Shown here one piece after another: positions 38,844 to 47,809 of a stretch of DNA of 64,000 bases. The position numbers were made by a program, and so were the translations under genes. How positions within the stretch are numbered: the first letter of the stretch is position 1; every line of letters begins with the position of its first letter. A model generated the notes under the pieces. That model was not told the DNA's origin and made no database searches. It saw only the letters and a list, made by a program, of their open reading frames with translations. This stretch comes from Nostoc sp. HK-01 (lineage in GTDB: Bacteria; Cyanobacteriota; Cyanobacteriia; Cyanobacteriales; Nostocaceae), in NCBI GenBank assembly GCA_003990705.1, contig AP018318.1, positions 2,483,501 through 2,547,500 of the forward strand, read 5' to 3'.

Positions 38844-39872
38844 ATGAAATTCATTGATCAAGTAGAAATTCAAGTTGAAGCAGGTAAAGGTGGCGATGGG
38901 ATTGTCGCCTTCCGCAGAGAAAAGTATGTACCTGCTGGCGGCCCCTCTGGCGGAAATGGCGGGCGGGGTGGTTCAGTTATTTTCAAGGCTGTAGAAAGCC
39001 TGCAAACCCTATTGGACTTTAAATATAATCATCTTTTTAAGGCAGAAAACGGTGGTCGAGGTGGCCCGAATAACTGCACTGGTGCATCTGGCAAAGATTT
39101 AATCATCGAAGTTCCCTGTGGAACAGCGATTTATGATGCCGAAACTGATGAAATTATCGGCGATTTAATTGAACCTGAACAAATTCTAGTAATTGCTAAA
39201 GGCGGTAAAGGTGGACTAGGAAATCAATATTTTTTAAGCAACCGCAACCGCGCCCCAGAATACGCCCTCCCTGGTTTAGAAGGCGAAAGAAAAATGCTTC
39301 GTTTGGAGTTAAAACTATTAGCAGAAGTGGGAATTATTGGTTTACCAAATGCTGGTAAATCTACATTGATTTCATCTTTATCAGCAGCGCGACCAAAAAT
39401 TGCCGATTATCCTTTTACTACCCTTGTGCCGAATTTGGGTGTAGTGCGGAAACCTACTGGTGATGGTACAGTTTTTGCCGACATTCCCGGCTTAATTGAA
39501 GGCGCAGCCGACGGTGCAGGTTTGGGACATGATTTTTTACGTCATATTGAGCGCACACGAGTGCTATTACACTTGATTGATGCGACTAGTGATGATGTCA
39601 TCAGAGATTACAATACAATTCAACAAGAATTGCAAGCTTATGGACGAGGGTTAGCAAATCGTCCGCAAATTTTAGCACTGAATAAAATTGACGCAGTTGA
39701 TAGAGAAACAGTTGATTTAGAAGCATTAGCTACTCAATTAAATCATCTTGCTTATGCTCCGGTTTTTGTAATTTCTGCTGTAACGCGTAACGGTTTAGAG
39801 CCATTGTTACAGTCAGTTTGGAATATTCTTGACCAAATGAATGCTGTTGAAATAGAGCAGGTTTTGAGTTGA
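38844..39872 (+). CDS. obgE: Obg family GTPase
   Basis: Conserved GTPase linked to the large ribosomal subunit. Domain order: N-terminal glycine-rich OBG fold (residues 1-158, with [17 protein letters not shown]), then the G domain with P-loop GLPNAGKST (about 167), switch [12 protein letters not shown]4 NKID and G5 SAV. The 342 residues are typical of cyanobacterial Obg without a C-terminal OCT extension. It follows the TerB-type gene at 130 nt and could share its transcript. Confidence 0.95.
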   Translation: MKFIDQVEIQVEAGKGGDGIVAFRREKYVPAGGPSGGNGGRGGSVIFKAVESLQTLLDFKYNHLFKAENGGRGGPNNCTGASGKDLIIEVPCGTAIYDAETDEIIGDLIEPEQILVIAKGGKGGLGNQYFLSNRNRAPEYALPGLEGERKMLRLELKLLAEVGIIGLPNAGKSTLISSLSAARPKIADYPFTTLVPNLGVVRKPTGDGTVFADIPGLIEGAADGAGLGHDFLRHIERTRVLLHLIDATSDDVIRDYNTIQQELQAYGRGLANRPQILALNKIDAVDRETVDLEALATQLNHLAYAPVFVISAVTRNGLEPLLQSVWNILDQMNAVEIEQVLS

Positions 39873-39983
39873 GTTAATTTAAAATAAAACAACAGATATT
39901 CCCAGATAAATTATCTGTGTCTATCTGCCTCTATCTGCGGTTAATTACTCATTATTTAGGCTTTTGTTAAAAGTCTAATAGTT

Positions 39984-40565
39984 ATGCAGTTACAATAACA
40001 ACGCTATTATTCGCCTGAAGAATATCTAGAATTATAGGTGAATGCTGAGGAAAAACATGAATATATTGATGGGCAAATAATTCTTCAGGCAAGCGAAACA
40101 CCAAAGCATAATACTGTTGTTGGTAACTTTGCTACTGATTTACTGATGGCTTTTAAACGCCAGCCTTATCAAGTTTTTATGTTGAGATAACCTCTTTGGA
40201 TTCCTCAAAAAAGAATGTATGTATATCCTGATGTAATAGCGATCGCAGGCAACTTAGAATATGCAGAAGGAAGACGAGACACTCTAATTAACCCAGTATT
40301 TATTGCTGAAGTGTTGTCAAAATCTACTAAAAGTTTTGACCGCGATGAAAAGTTTGCTGCTTATCGTACGATTCCTAGCTTTCAAGAATATGTTCTGATT
40401 GATCAGTCTAAAATGCACGTTGAGCAGTATTGCAAAACTGAGAATAATAAGTGGATATTTTCTGAATATGACGATGCAGATGTGGTGTTAAGTTTAGCGG
40501 CTGTTCCTTGTCAGGTTTTGCTGGGGGATATTTACGATAAGGTGGATTTTAGTGTGGAGGAGTGA
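39984..40565 (+). pseudogene. Uma2 (DUF820) family gene with three in-frame stops
   Basis: A continuous frame from the ATG at 39984 to the TGA at 40565 encodes a Uma2-type protein (YYSPEEYLEL, EEKHEYIDGQIILQ, TPKHNTVVGNF, PDVIAIAGNLEYAEGRRD) but contains TAA at 39996, TAG at 40035 and TAA at 40188. No frameshift is needed to read the whole protein. The last 116 codons (from ATG 40215) are open and could be expressed as a fragment. Uma2 proteins belong to the PD-(D/E)XK nuclease-like superfamily and are often multicopy in cyanobacteria; an intact one is at 45212-45769. Confidence 0.85.
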
Positions 40566-40588
40566 CAACCTAACGCAGAGGGGCAAAG

Positions 40589-41716
40589 TTAAACTTTGAG
40601 AAACCAGCGTTGGCGATACATGAGAACGGCTACAGCCCACCATAATAAGACTGTGACTAGGGCGAATAGTAGTGAACCGTTAAAAGTGCCTGCCCAAGAT
40701 GCGAAGATGTTTTGATAAATCCAGTTGTAGGTACTGGGGGCGGTTTCGCCTGTACCGATTTTGGTTTTGGCTAGGATTTTAATTAATAATACAGATGCGA
40801 CGAAAAGAGCGATCGCATTTAAGCCCATAATTTCAAATGGTTTACTCCAGCGTTTGATTAATCGCACTTCGATAAGTTCATAACAAGCAGCTAGTAATAG
40901 TAATGCCCAACCACTGGTAAAAATAACGTAAGAACTTGTCCACAGTTTTTTGTTAATGGGGAACACCCAACCCCACGCCCAACCAATAATTAAGCAGCCA
41001 ATACCAAATAAGGCTAACCCTACACTTGTCCGTGTTTGCACTGGCTGTTTACGTATCCATTGCCCTGTGAAGTAACCAGCGAGGACACTAACAACAGCAG
41101 GTATGGTGCTAAAAAGTCCCTCTGGATCTCCCATATTTTTGAAACCATCACCAGCATACAGATGCGCTTGCGGTATAATCAGGCGGTCAATATATGCGCC
41201 AAAGTTACCTTCCCGTGTCAGCGCACCAGCACCATATTCGGGAACTGTTACATACATCATTGTTAGCCAATAGCCGATGAGTAAGACTGCGGCTAGTATC
41301 CATTGTCCTTTGCGTGGGAGGTTGAGAACTGCCAAGGAAGCTAACAGATAAGTGAGGCTGATACGCTGTAACACTCCCATAATGCGGATGCTGCTGAAAT
41401 CAAAAGTCCAAACGCCTTTGTTCCAAAAGCCATTTAATAATAAACCTAAAGCAAATAAAATGGCTGCACGGCGAACTATTCGCCAATATACAGCAGCAGT
41501 GGGTTTATTTTCTGCGGTGTATTTTGACAAAGAAAATGTCATGGATACACCAACAATAAATAAAAAGAAAGGAAATACTAAATCCGTTGGTGTGCAACCA
41601 TGCCAGTCAGCATGAGCCAGGGGAGGGTAAACATCATCGGCTACTCCTGCCATGTTGACAAGAATCATACCAGCAATGGTGATGCCACGAAAAACATCCA
41701 GTGAGGTCAGGCGCAT
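40589..41716 (-). CDS. HGSNAT/DUF5009-type membrane acyltransferase-like protein
   Basis: Polytopic inner-membrane protein, 375 residues, about ten membrane segments. The opening MRLTSLDVFRGITIAGMILV and the following HADWHGCTPTDLVFPFFLFI are the signature of the family of heparan-alpha-glucosaminide N-acetyltransferase and bacterial DUF5009 proteins; the conserved histidine near residue 36 is the presumed acyl acceptor. In bacteria the role is poorly known, perhaps cell-surface sugar acylation. It is convergent with the Uma2 pseudogene and divergent from the candidate RNA region. Confidence 0.8.
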   Translation of the reverse strand: MRLTSLDVFRGITIAGMILVNMAGVADDVYPPLAHADWHGCTPTDLVFPFFLFIVGVSMTFSLSKYTAENKPTAAVYWRIVRRAAILFALGLLLNGFWNKGVWTFDFSSIRIMGVLQRISLTYLLASLAVLNLPRKGQWILAAVLLIGYWLTMMYVTVPEYGAGALTREGNFGAYIDRLIIPQAHLYAGDGFKNMGDPEGLFSTIPAVVSVLAGYFTGQWIRKQPVQTRTSVGLALFGIGCLIIGWAWGWVFPINKKLWTSSYVIFTSGWALLLLAACYELIEVRLIKRWSKPFEIMGLNAIALFVASVLLIKILAKTKIGTGETAPSTYNWIYQNIFASWAGTFNGSLLFALVTVLLWWAVAVLMYRQRWFLKV

Positions 41717-42191
41717 AGATGGAATGTTGTGTTCAGAGTCTAAACGGTTGCTTGTTATGATACTTCAGTGGCAATGAAGACTTGACAATATTTACTCAAT
41801 ACTTTGCTATGTTACAAAACAGCACTTAAGGATTTTCCTCACTTAAGTGCTTTTTCGCATAAAAATACACCAGTTCACTTTATGGCTACAATCTTGAGAA
41901 AACACAAACTATCTATATTAAAGACGGATTGTGGAAATTAATTGCAACTAATGTATTGTGAAATGGTATCACTCCTTGCAATAGGTAACAATACCTCTGA
42001 TGTGGCACAATTGAATATATAGTTAGTGACAGTTGAGCAACTGACACTATGACAAAATGTCATATTCATCAAGTTAAATTAAGCAAAGCAAAGCCATCGT
42101 AAGTTGGTAAATTTATTAGAAAAAGTTAGTGAGGATGAGCGATCGCTCTTTTAACAAAATCTCAAGAGCTAATTGTCAAAAGTGCTGAACT
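41717..42191. other. 475-nt spacer with an orphan plus-strand terminator
   Basis: No open gene. TTGACA (41782-41787) resembles a -35 box. A strong terminator hairpin lies at 41821-41855 and is listed separately. The rest is AT-rich and holds the 5' region of the nucleotidyltransferase gene. Confidence 0.45.
41821..41855 (+). terminator. Strong Rho-independent terminator without an upstream plus-strand gene
   Basis: AGCACTTAAG (41821-41830) and CTTAAGTGCT (41842-41851) form a perfect 10-bp stem followed by TTTT. The nearest upstream gene is on the opposite strand, so it may end a small RNA beginning between 41717 and 41820, or block antisense transcription. Confidence 0.6.
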
Positions 42192-43088
42192 ATGCCACAC
42201 AATAAAGTTAGAAAAGCTGTAATTCCGGCAGCTGGTTTCGGCACTCGCTTGTTTCCAGCTACTAAAGTTGTCAAAAAAGAACTGTTCCCCATTATTGATC
42301 GAGATGGTAGAGCTAAACCTGTAATTCTGGCAATTGTCGAAGAGGCTATGAGTGCAGGAATTACAGAAATTGGCATTGTTGTACAACCAGATGATATAGA
42401 AATTTTTACAGATTTATTTAAAAATCCACCACAATCAGAACTGTTACAAAAGCTTTCGCCTGAAAATCAAAAATATAGTCGATACCTGCAAGATATTGGT
42501 GATAAAATCACGATTCTTACCCAAGAACAGCCAGAAGGCTATGGTCATGCGGTCTTCTGTGCTAAAAATTGGGTACAAGATGAGCCATTTTTGTTAATGT
42601 TAGGTGATCATGTTTACGCATCCGATACTCATAAATCTTGTGCTAGTCAAGTTTTAGATATTTATGCACAAGTACATCAAAGTGTAGTGAGTTTAACAAC
42701 TATGCCAGCAGCAATTATTCATAAAGCTGGCTGTGTCACCGGAGTATGGCAAGAAACTAATTCTATTTTGCAGGTGACACAACTTGTAGAGAAGCCAACT
42801 GTTGATTATGCGCGTCAAAATCTGCGGGTAGTTGGTATCAAGGATGATGAGTTTTTATGTGTATTTGGTTTGTATGTACTAACACCAAGGATTTTTGATT
42901 GTTTAGCCGAACATATCGAGAAAAATTTACGCGATCGCGGCGAATTTCAGTTAACATCCTCTCTAGATAGTCTATGCCAAGCCGAGGGAATGACTGGTTA
43001 CATTGTGCAAGGAAAATGTTTCGATACAGGCTTACCAGATGCTTATCGGCAAACAATGATTGATTTTAGAAATATCTCAAAAGAGTAA
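42192..43088 (+). CDS. UTP--glucose-1-phosphate uridylyltransferase-like protein
   Basis: Nucleotidyltransferase of 298 residues, GalU/CugP-like. The N-terminal AVIPAAGFGTRLFPATKVVK is the sugar-nucleotide-binding signature; canonical GalU has KEMLPI, here KELFPIID. Further motifs are GYGHAVFCAKNW, LLMLGDHVY and VEKPT. The product would be UDP-glucose for polysaccharide or glycolipid synthesis; other nucleotide-sugar specificities cannot be excluded because of the deviant KELFPII and RAKPVILAIVEEA region. Cytoplasmic. It stands alone. Confidence 0.82.
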   Translation: MPHNKVRKAVIPAAGFGTRLFPATKVVKKELFPIIDRDGRAKPVILAIVEEAMSAGITEIGIVVQPDDIEIFTDLFKNPPQSELLQKLSPENQKYSRYLQDIGDKITILTQEQPEGYGHAVFCAKNWVQDEPFLLMLGDHVYASDTHKSCASQVLDIYAQVHQSVVSLTTMPAAIIHKAGCVTGVWQETNSILQVTQLVEKPTVDYARQNLRVVGIKDDEFLCVFGLYVLTPRIFDCLAEHIEKNLRDRGEFQLTSSLDSLCQAEGMTGYIVQGKCFDTGLPDAYRQTMIDFRNISKE

Positions 43089-43249
43089 ATACGCAGTATT
43101 GTGTCAGCAAACTCTAGTTTTTGGTGAGATGCAGCCATAAACCGACGCGCACAGCATTAGTGAGATTTGAGCCTGAGTTTGAAGTGGTATAGCTCATTTA
43201 ACAAAGCCAAGTTTAGTATTGAGGTAAATGCAAATTATTTACTACTTGT

Positions 43250-43549
43250 TTATGAATGAGATGATTTTTCAGATGATCTTTCAGAAGATTTTTCCTGCTT
43301 GCCTTTTTTGATTAATTCCATATAAATATTAACCTCACTCACTTCTACATCATGTTCAATTCGAGTTACCTTCCAATTTTCTTTATTGATGTAAATTTCT
43401 TCGCCTATTCTGGGAATAAATTGTAAATCATAGAGTTTTTTCAGATAATCTTTTTGTTTTTCTTCCCATAATATTACTTTAACTATATCTCTACTCATAG
43501 TTAGCTTATCCTGTTTTGCGAGTAAACGAAAGTCACTGTTTAATGACAT
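43250..43549 (-). CDS. Small hypothetical protein
   Basis: A 99-residue soluble protein (82 residues if it starts at ATG 43498, MSRDIVKVILWEEKQ). The middle, LQFIPRIGEEIYINKENWKV, looks like a small beta-barrel element; the C-terminus is Ser/Lys/Glu-rich (KQEKSSERSSEKSSHS) and probably disordered. No family recognised. It is isolated in an AT-rich spacer. Confidence 0.45.
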   Translation of the reverse strand: MSLNSDFRLLAKQDKLTMSRDIVKVILWEEKQKDYLKKLYDLQFIPRIGEEIYINKENWKVTRIEHDVEVSEVNIYMELIKKGKQEKSSERSSEKSSHS

Positions 43550-43880
43550 TCATTTCGCAAGTTTATCTTACTTATCCAATCTAATAGCGTAGTTTAAACC
43601 ACATTATTTATAAGATTGCAGTTAAATTGTTGAGGATTTTTTTGGTGTTACTTTATGTTTACGCTTTAGCGATCGCATCGGCTACCTTCGTACCATAGTA
43701 CTGTTGCTGAAAATTGAGCGATCTCATCTTTTAATTTATTTGCAAAATAGGTTTTTACTTCACGCACAAGAGAGATTAAACTCAATGACATACATTGTCT
43801 CCAAAATCATCAGTGTGCAGAGATTTAGATTTAGGAGAAATGTTTGTCATCTTTAGCGCACTAAATTTAAAGTGAAATAT
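43550..43880. other. Spacer with no visible gene
   Basis: About 330 nt, AT-rich, one HIP1 core near 43669. I see no hairpin terminator, repeat or gene. Confidence 0.4.
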
Positions 43881-44069
43881 TCAATCTTGAATAATTAGAA
43901 TTTTCTGCTTCAAATAATGCTGAAGTAATCTATCATTCTTAATAAAGTCCCGAATTTCCGTTAGCTGTTCGCTGCTAACTTCAGTTTCTCCAGGCACAAA
44001 ACATATCCCTAAAATCAGTATATGAGGTGGAAGATATTTGCCTGTTTGTTTATATTTTACTATTGCCAC
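43881..44069 (-). CDS. Very small hypothetical protein
   Basis: A 62-residue frame with plausible composition (SSEQLTEIRDFIKNDRLLQH followed by YLKQKILIIQD). No family recognised and no clear ribosome binding site. It could be a real small gene or chance. Confidence 0.35.
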   Translation of the reverse strand: MAIVKYKQTGKYLPPHILILGICFVPGETEVSSEQLTEIRDFIKNDRLLQHYLKQKILIIQD

Positions 44070-44616
44070 ACATTCACCATTTTTTATCTTTTATCAGGGC
44101 ATTGCTATACACAAGTAGACTATGCTAAGTTATGTAACTAATGCCCAAGAGCAAGATACGCATTAGATAGTCTTGTGATCAAACCAAGTTACTTTTGTAG
44201 CACCATCCCTTTTAAGAGATTCTGAGGTTTAGTTATTGTCACAGGCTGACAATTTTAGGGAAAAATTGCAGTTTTAACTAAAGAAACAGAAAAAGTGCTA
44301 AGTGTAGTCGATCACATAGCCGAAAATAATTCTCGCCCATCTAATCATAACATCCTCTAAAAGAAAGCTATGTGTAAATATTGTTTCATTAGACTCTACA
44401 ATCCTGATGCAGAGTGAGTTTTAGTTGAAAATCACCCACAGTTATGAATTAACTGTTAAGTCTTAATTCTTGAGCCAGGAACTTTTGTTGACTCTTTGAA
44501 CAGCTAATATCTTGATTTTTGTACACTTTTGCCAATTGATTAATTTTTAGACACAAATTAGGCACAAACAAGGAAACTGTGCAAATATAAAGAAAAGCTT
44601 AAGAGGTTAGAGACTC
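44070..44616. other. Long spacer with one small hairpin
   Basis: About 550 nt without a gene. ATTGTCA (44235-44241) and TGACAAT (44247-44253) form a 7-bp hairpin followed by TTTA. An AAGAGGTTAGAG stretch shortly before 44617 may be the ribosome binding site of the next gene. Confidence 0.4.
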
Positions 44617-44853
44617 ATGATCACCACTAAAATGATGCAACAGCTTTGGGCTGTAATCGAGTCTACTAATGTCAGCACCTTGCTCCAGTTTGATGATGTG
44701 GCTTTAGTACAACTGCTCTTCCAGCAATTAAACACCCAGCAGGAAGAAGATTTACAGGCAGATAGTAGCCTTAATGCTTACATACAATCTAAACTGCCTT
44801 TAATTCGAGACACTGCTGAAGGCAGATTATCCTTTAGCACAGAGAATCACTAA
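44617..44853 (+). CDS. Small hypothetical protein
   Basis: A 78-residue acidic, Gln/Leu-rich helical protein (WAVIESTNVSTLLQFDDVAL and VQLLFQQLNTQQEEDL). It resembles short cyanobacterial proteins of unknown function. It is separated by 22 nt from the next small gene on the same strand, which suggests an operon. An AAGAGGTT element upstream is a plausible ribosome binding site. Confidence 0.5.
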   Translation: MITTKMMQQLWAVIESTNVSTLLQFDDVALVQLLFQQLNTQQEEDLQADSSLNAYIQSKLPLIRDTAEGRLSFSTENH

Positions 44854-44875
44854 TACAAAAGTTTACCAATCAAAT

Positions 44876-45151
44876 ATGATGAGTCACTGGCTCGGTATTG
44901 CGCTTGTAGCTTATCTAATTGGCGCGGTGATTGAAGGGATAAGTACAGCCAGTCAGCTATCTCATTCATTGCCGGAAATAACCAAAGATATGCAATCCCA
45001 GCCATCAGAATCTGCTAATCAACTTGAAGAGAAGTGGCGTGTTTTTGCGGCTATTTTCTCTGTAAGTGTTTGTGGAGCTTGTATTTGGCCTTGCCGTCTG
45101 CTTCACCGTTTAATTAAAAAGAAAGTTCCGTCTGAGAATTCATCTGATTGA
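44876..45151 (+). CDS. Small hypothetical membrane protein
   Basis: A 91-residue protein with two hydrophobic segments (about 4-22, HWLGIALVAYLIGAVIEG; about 52-70, FAAIFSVSVCGACIWPC) and a basic C-terminal part. No family recognised. Starts are ATG 44876 or 44879. Likely co-transcribed with the small gene before it. Confidence 0.5.
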   Translation: MMSHWLGIALVAYLIGAVIEGISTASQLSHSLPEITKDMQSQPSESANQLEEKWRVFAAIFSVSVCGACIWPCRLLHRLIKKKVPSENSSD

Positions 45152-45211
45152 AGCATCTTGATATCATACTGGGTATAGTGACAAATTTCCCAATATTAAA
45201 CTTGAAAATAT

Positions 45212-45769
45212 TTATGGTATTCCCGCTTGTTGAAAAATTTGTGCGGGTGTAATTCGTAGGCCTTCAAATAAAGAATCTTCTAAACTATCTTCACCAGCTT
45301 TTGTTTGTGGGTGTGCATCAGGATAAAAAACAGTAACGGTTTTAGCTTTTGCATCTACAACCCAAACTCTCATCACACCTGCTTCTAGATAATCTGTTGC
45401 TTTCGCACTCATTTCACCAAAAGTTTGGTCAGGCGAGATAATTTCAATGGCTAAATCTGGCGGTATGGAACAAGCTTCATCTTCAATTACATCGCTGTGA
45501 AGGCGAGAGTATGAAACATAAAGTAAATCTGGTACAGGAACCCAGTCTCGACCTCTGCGTTTTAACGTAACTGCCCATTCAACACCAACCTCACCGCGAT
45601 TTTTTGCCCACGGCGTTAAAAGTTGAGTCAAAGCCAAGGTTAAACGTGAATGAAATCTTTTTGGTGCCATTTTGGGTTTTGCTTCTCCATCAACTAATTC
45701 GTAGGTAATATCGCCTTGTGGTAAGGCGAGGAATTCTTTGAGTGTCAGTTGAGATTTGATTTGAGTCAT
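45212..45769 (-). CDS. Uma2 (DUF820) family endonuclease-like protein
   Basis: An intact 185-residue Uma2 protein, a PD-(D/E)XK nuclease-like family that is greatly expanded in filamentous cyanobacteria. Seen: YELVDGEAKPKMAPKRFHSR near the N-terminus, VPVPDLLYVS, PPDLAIEIISPDQTF (probable metal-binding acidic residues) and YLEAGVMRVWVVDAKAKTVT. Biological role is not established. Compare the broken copy at 39984-40565. Confidence 0.88.
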   Translation of the reverse strand: MTQIKSQLTLKEFLALPQGDITYELVDGEAKPKMAPKRFHSRLTLALTQLLTPWAKNRGEVGVEWAVTLKRRGRDWVPVPDLLYVSYSRLHSDVIEDEACSIPPDLAIEIISPDQTFGEMSAKATDYLEAGVMRVWVVDAKAKTVTVFYPDAHPQTKAGEDSLEDSLFEGLRITPAQIFQQAGIP

Positions 45770-46034
45770 AAATATCGCATCTTCTTGGCGGTTAAGTTTA
45801 TTATCTGCGATCGCCTAACGGTAGGCATTGCTGAAAAAATCAAGATACTTTTGATGCTGAGATAATTGAAATAAAACCGCTAAACCAAGAGTTTACACTG
45901 AGAAATATCAAAAAATAGAGAAGTTTTGGCACAATAGCAGCTAAATCAGCAAAAGAGAAAATAAAGTATTATGGGATACATTTAGAAGATCGCGATCGCG
46001 TCATTCTAACAAAACAGTGTGAGGAAGAAAAAAC

Positions 46035-47690
46035 ATGTCTCATTTATTGTGGAAAACACTGGTGTTATCTCCAGTATGCTTAGGCGTAGCTGTTTTATTT
46101 TCCGCGAAGGTAGTTGCAGCTGAGATTGAAACTGAGTCACCAACACCTCAACAACAGTTAATTTCTCAAGCCAAAACTGAAGAAAATCAAGTTTTAGAAC
46201 AAGTCAATCAATATAGTCTTGACGGTAAAAACCAAAATTCCCTATCTCAAGTCACATCAGTTTCGCAGTTTTCTGACGTACAGCCAACTGATTGGGCATT
46301 TCAAGCATTACAATCTTTAGTTGAGCGCTACGGATGTATTGCTGGTTATCCTAACGGTACTTATCGCGGTAATCGTGCTTTGACACGTTATGAATTTGCC
46401 GCCGGTTTAAATGCTTGTTTAGATAGAGTTAATGAACTGATTGCGACTGCAACTGCTGACTTAGTAAAAAAAGAAGACTTAGCCACACTTCAGCGTTTGC
46501 AAGAAGAATTTTCCGCAGAATTGGCAACTTTACGTGGCAGAGTAGATGCACTAGAAGCACGCACCGCCGAGTTGGAAGCCAATCAATTTTCCACCACTAC
46601 CAAACTTGTTGGTGAAGCTGTTTTTGCTGTTACCGATAGCTTTGGCGACAACGATACTAACAACACCGTTTTCCAAGATAGGGTGCGTCTCGATTTTCAA
46701 ACCAGCTTTACTGGTAAAGATATCCTACATACCCGGATTGCTGCTGGAAATGCCAGTGTTTTACCTTTAGCAAACAACACTTACGAGGGAACGCAAACAT
46801 TTAACGTGTTCCTGGGTGGTAACAATAGCGCGTTTATCGATTGGTTAGCTTATTACTTTCCTGTCGGTAACTCGCAAGTTTATGTTGCCGCTACTGGCGG
46901 TATTCATAGCGATTACGTTCCTACCGTTAACCCCTACTTTGAAGATTTTGACGGTGGTAATGGTGCTTTATCTACCTTTGCTGGCGAAAGCCCAATTTAT
47001 CGTATCGGCGGCGGTGCTGGTGCAGCGCTAAACTTAGCCTTTGGTGGTGGCGGAACTTTTAAACCTTCATTAACCTTGGGTTACTTGGCTGCGGAAGCAA
47101 ATAGCCCCAATTCAGGTTCAGGTTTATTTGCAGGTAACTATGCAGCCTTAGCACAATTGAACTTGAATGTGGGCGATCGCCTGACCTTAGCTGCCACCTA
47201 CGTTAACGGCTATCATGGTGCAGGTAGCGCCTTATTCGATTTTGGTTCAGTTACTACTGGTGTTGTTGGTACTCGACAAGCTAACCGCCAAAACTTGCCC
47301 GGTGTCGCTATTGACAGCGCCTACGCTAGTAATTCCTATGGTTTTGAAGCAGCTTTCAAACCTAGCGATAAACTTTCCATTAGTGGTTTTGTTCTGTACA
47401 GCCAAGTTACAGGCTTTGGCGCTAATGATGATGATGATATTTGGAGTTATGGATTGGGCGTAGCTTTACCAGATTTAGGTAAAAAAGGCAACGTTTTAGG
47501 TATTTTTGGCGGCGCTCAACCTTATGCTGGCAGTGGTAATAACAACACTCCATACCACATTGAAGGTTTCTATAAATACCGCGTCAGCGATAACATTTCC
47601 ATTACGCCTGGTGTGATTTGGTTAACCAATCCTGGTCAAACTTCTGATGATGCAATCATTGGTACTTTAAGAACAACCTTTGTTTTCTAA
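46035..47690 (+). CDS. SLH-domain OprB-type outer membrane porin
   Basis: Outer-membrane porin of 551 residues. A signal peptide (about 1-28) precedes a polar stretch, one SLH domain (about 78-135, FSDVQPTDWAFQALQSLVER then YGCIAGYPNGTYRGNRALTR), a short coiled coil (about 150-185) and an OprB-like beta barrel ending in phenylalanine (LRTTFVF). The SLH domain ties such porins to peptidoglycan-linked polymer in cyanobacteria. These porins pass ions and small solutes, and some have been linked to iron uptake; the substrate here is not determined. Followed by the dispersed hairpin repeat, copy 2. Confidence 0.9.
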   Translation: MSHLLWKTLVLSPVCLGVAVLFSAKVVAAEIETESPTPQQQLISQAKTEENQVLEQVNQYSLDGKNQNSLSQVTSVSQFSDVQPTDWAFQALQSLVERYGCIAGYPNGTYRGNRALTRYEFAAGLNACLDRVNELIATATADLVKKEDLATLQRLQEEFSAELATLRGRVDALEARTAELEANQFSTTTKLVGEAVFAVTDSFGDNDTNNTVFQDRVRLDFQTSFTGKDILHTRIAAGNASVLPLANNTYEGTQTFNVFLGGNNSAFIDWLAYYFPVGNSQVYVAATGGIHSDYVPTVNPYFEDFDGGNGALSTFAGESPIYRIGGGAGAALNLAFGGGGTFKPSLTLGYLAAEANSPNSGSGLFAGNYAALAQLNLNVGDRLTLAATYVNGYHGAGSALFDFGSVTTGVVGTRQANRQNLPGVAIDSAYASNSYGFEAAFKPSDKLSISGFVLYSQVTGFGANDDDDIWSYGLGVALPDLGKKGNVLGIFGGAQPYAGSGNNNTPYHIEGFYKYRVSDNISITPGVIWLTNPGQTSDDAIIGTLRTTFVF

Positions 47691-47730
47691 AAGTTTTTAT
47701 TAGTTAAAGATGCCTCTTGTTTAGAGATCA

Positions 47731-47782
47731 AGATACCCGACTTCTTAAAGAAGTCGGGTATCTGAGCAAATGCGATTTTCAC
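47731..47782. repeat. Dispersed hairpin repeat, copy 2 (bidirectional terminator)
   Basis: AGATACCCGACTTCTT (47731-47746) pairs perfectly with AAGAAGTCGGGTATCT (47748-47763), followed by CTGAGCAAATGCGATTTTCA. It lies between the convergent porin and ATPase genes. The GACTTCTT core and the tail match copy 1 at 36693-36735. Confidence 0.75.
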
Positions 47783-47809
47783 AAATTCAATAGAATGGCC
47801 GGATTAATA

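Noticed and set aside
40215-40565. Short intact Uma2 gene
   Set aside because: The upstream in-frame sequence clearly encodes the missing N-terminal half with stop codons, so this is the tail of a pseudogene.
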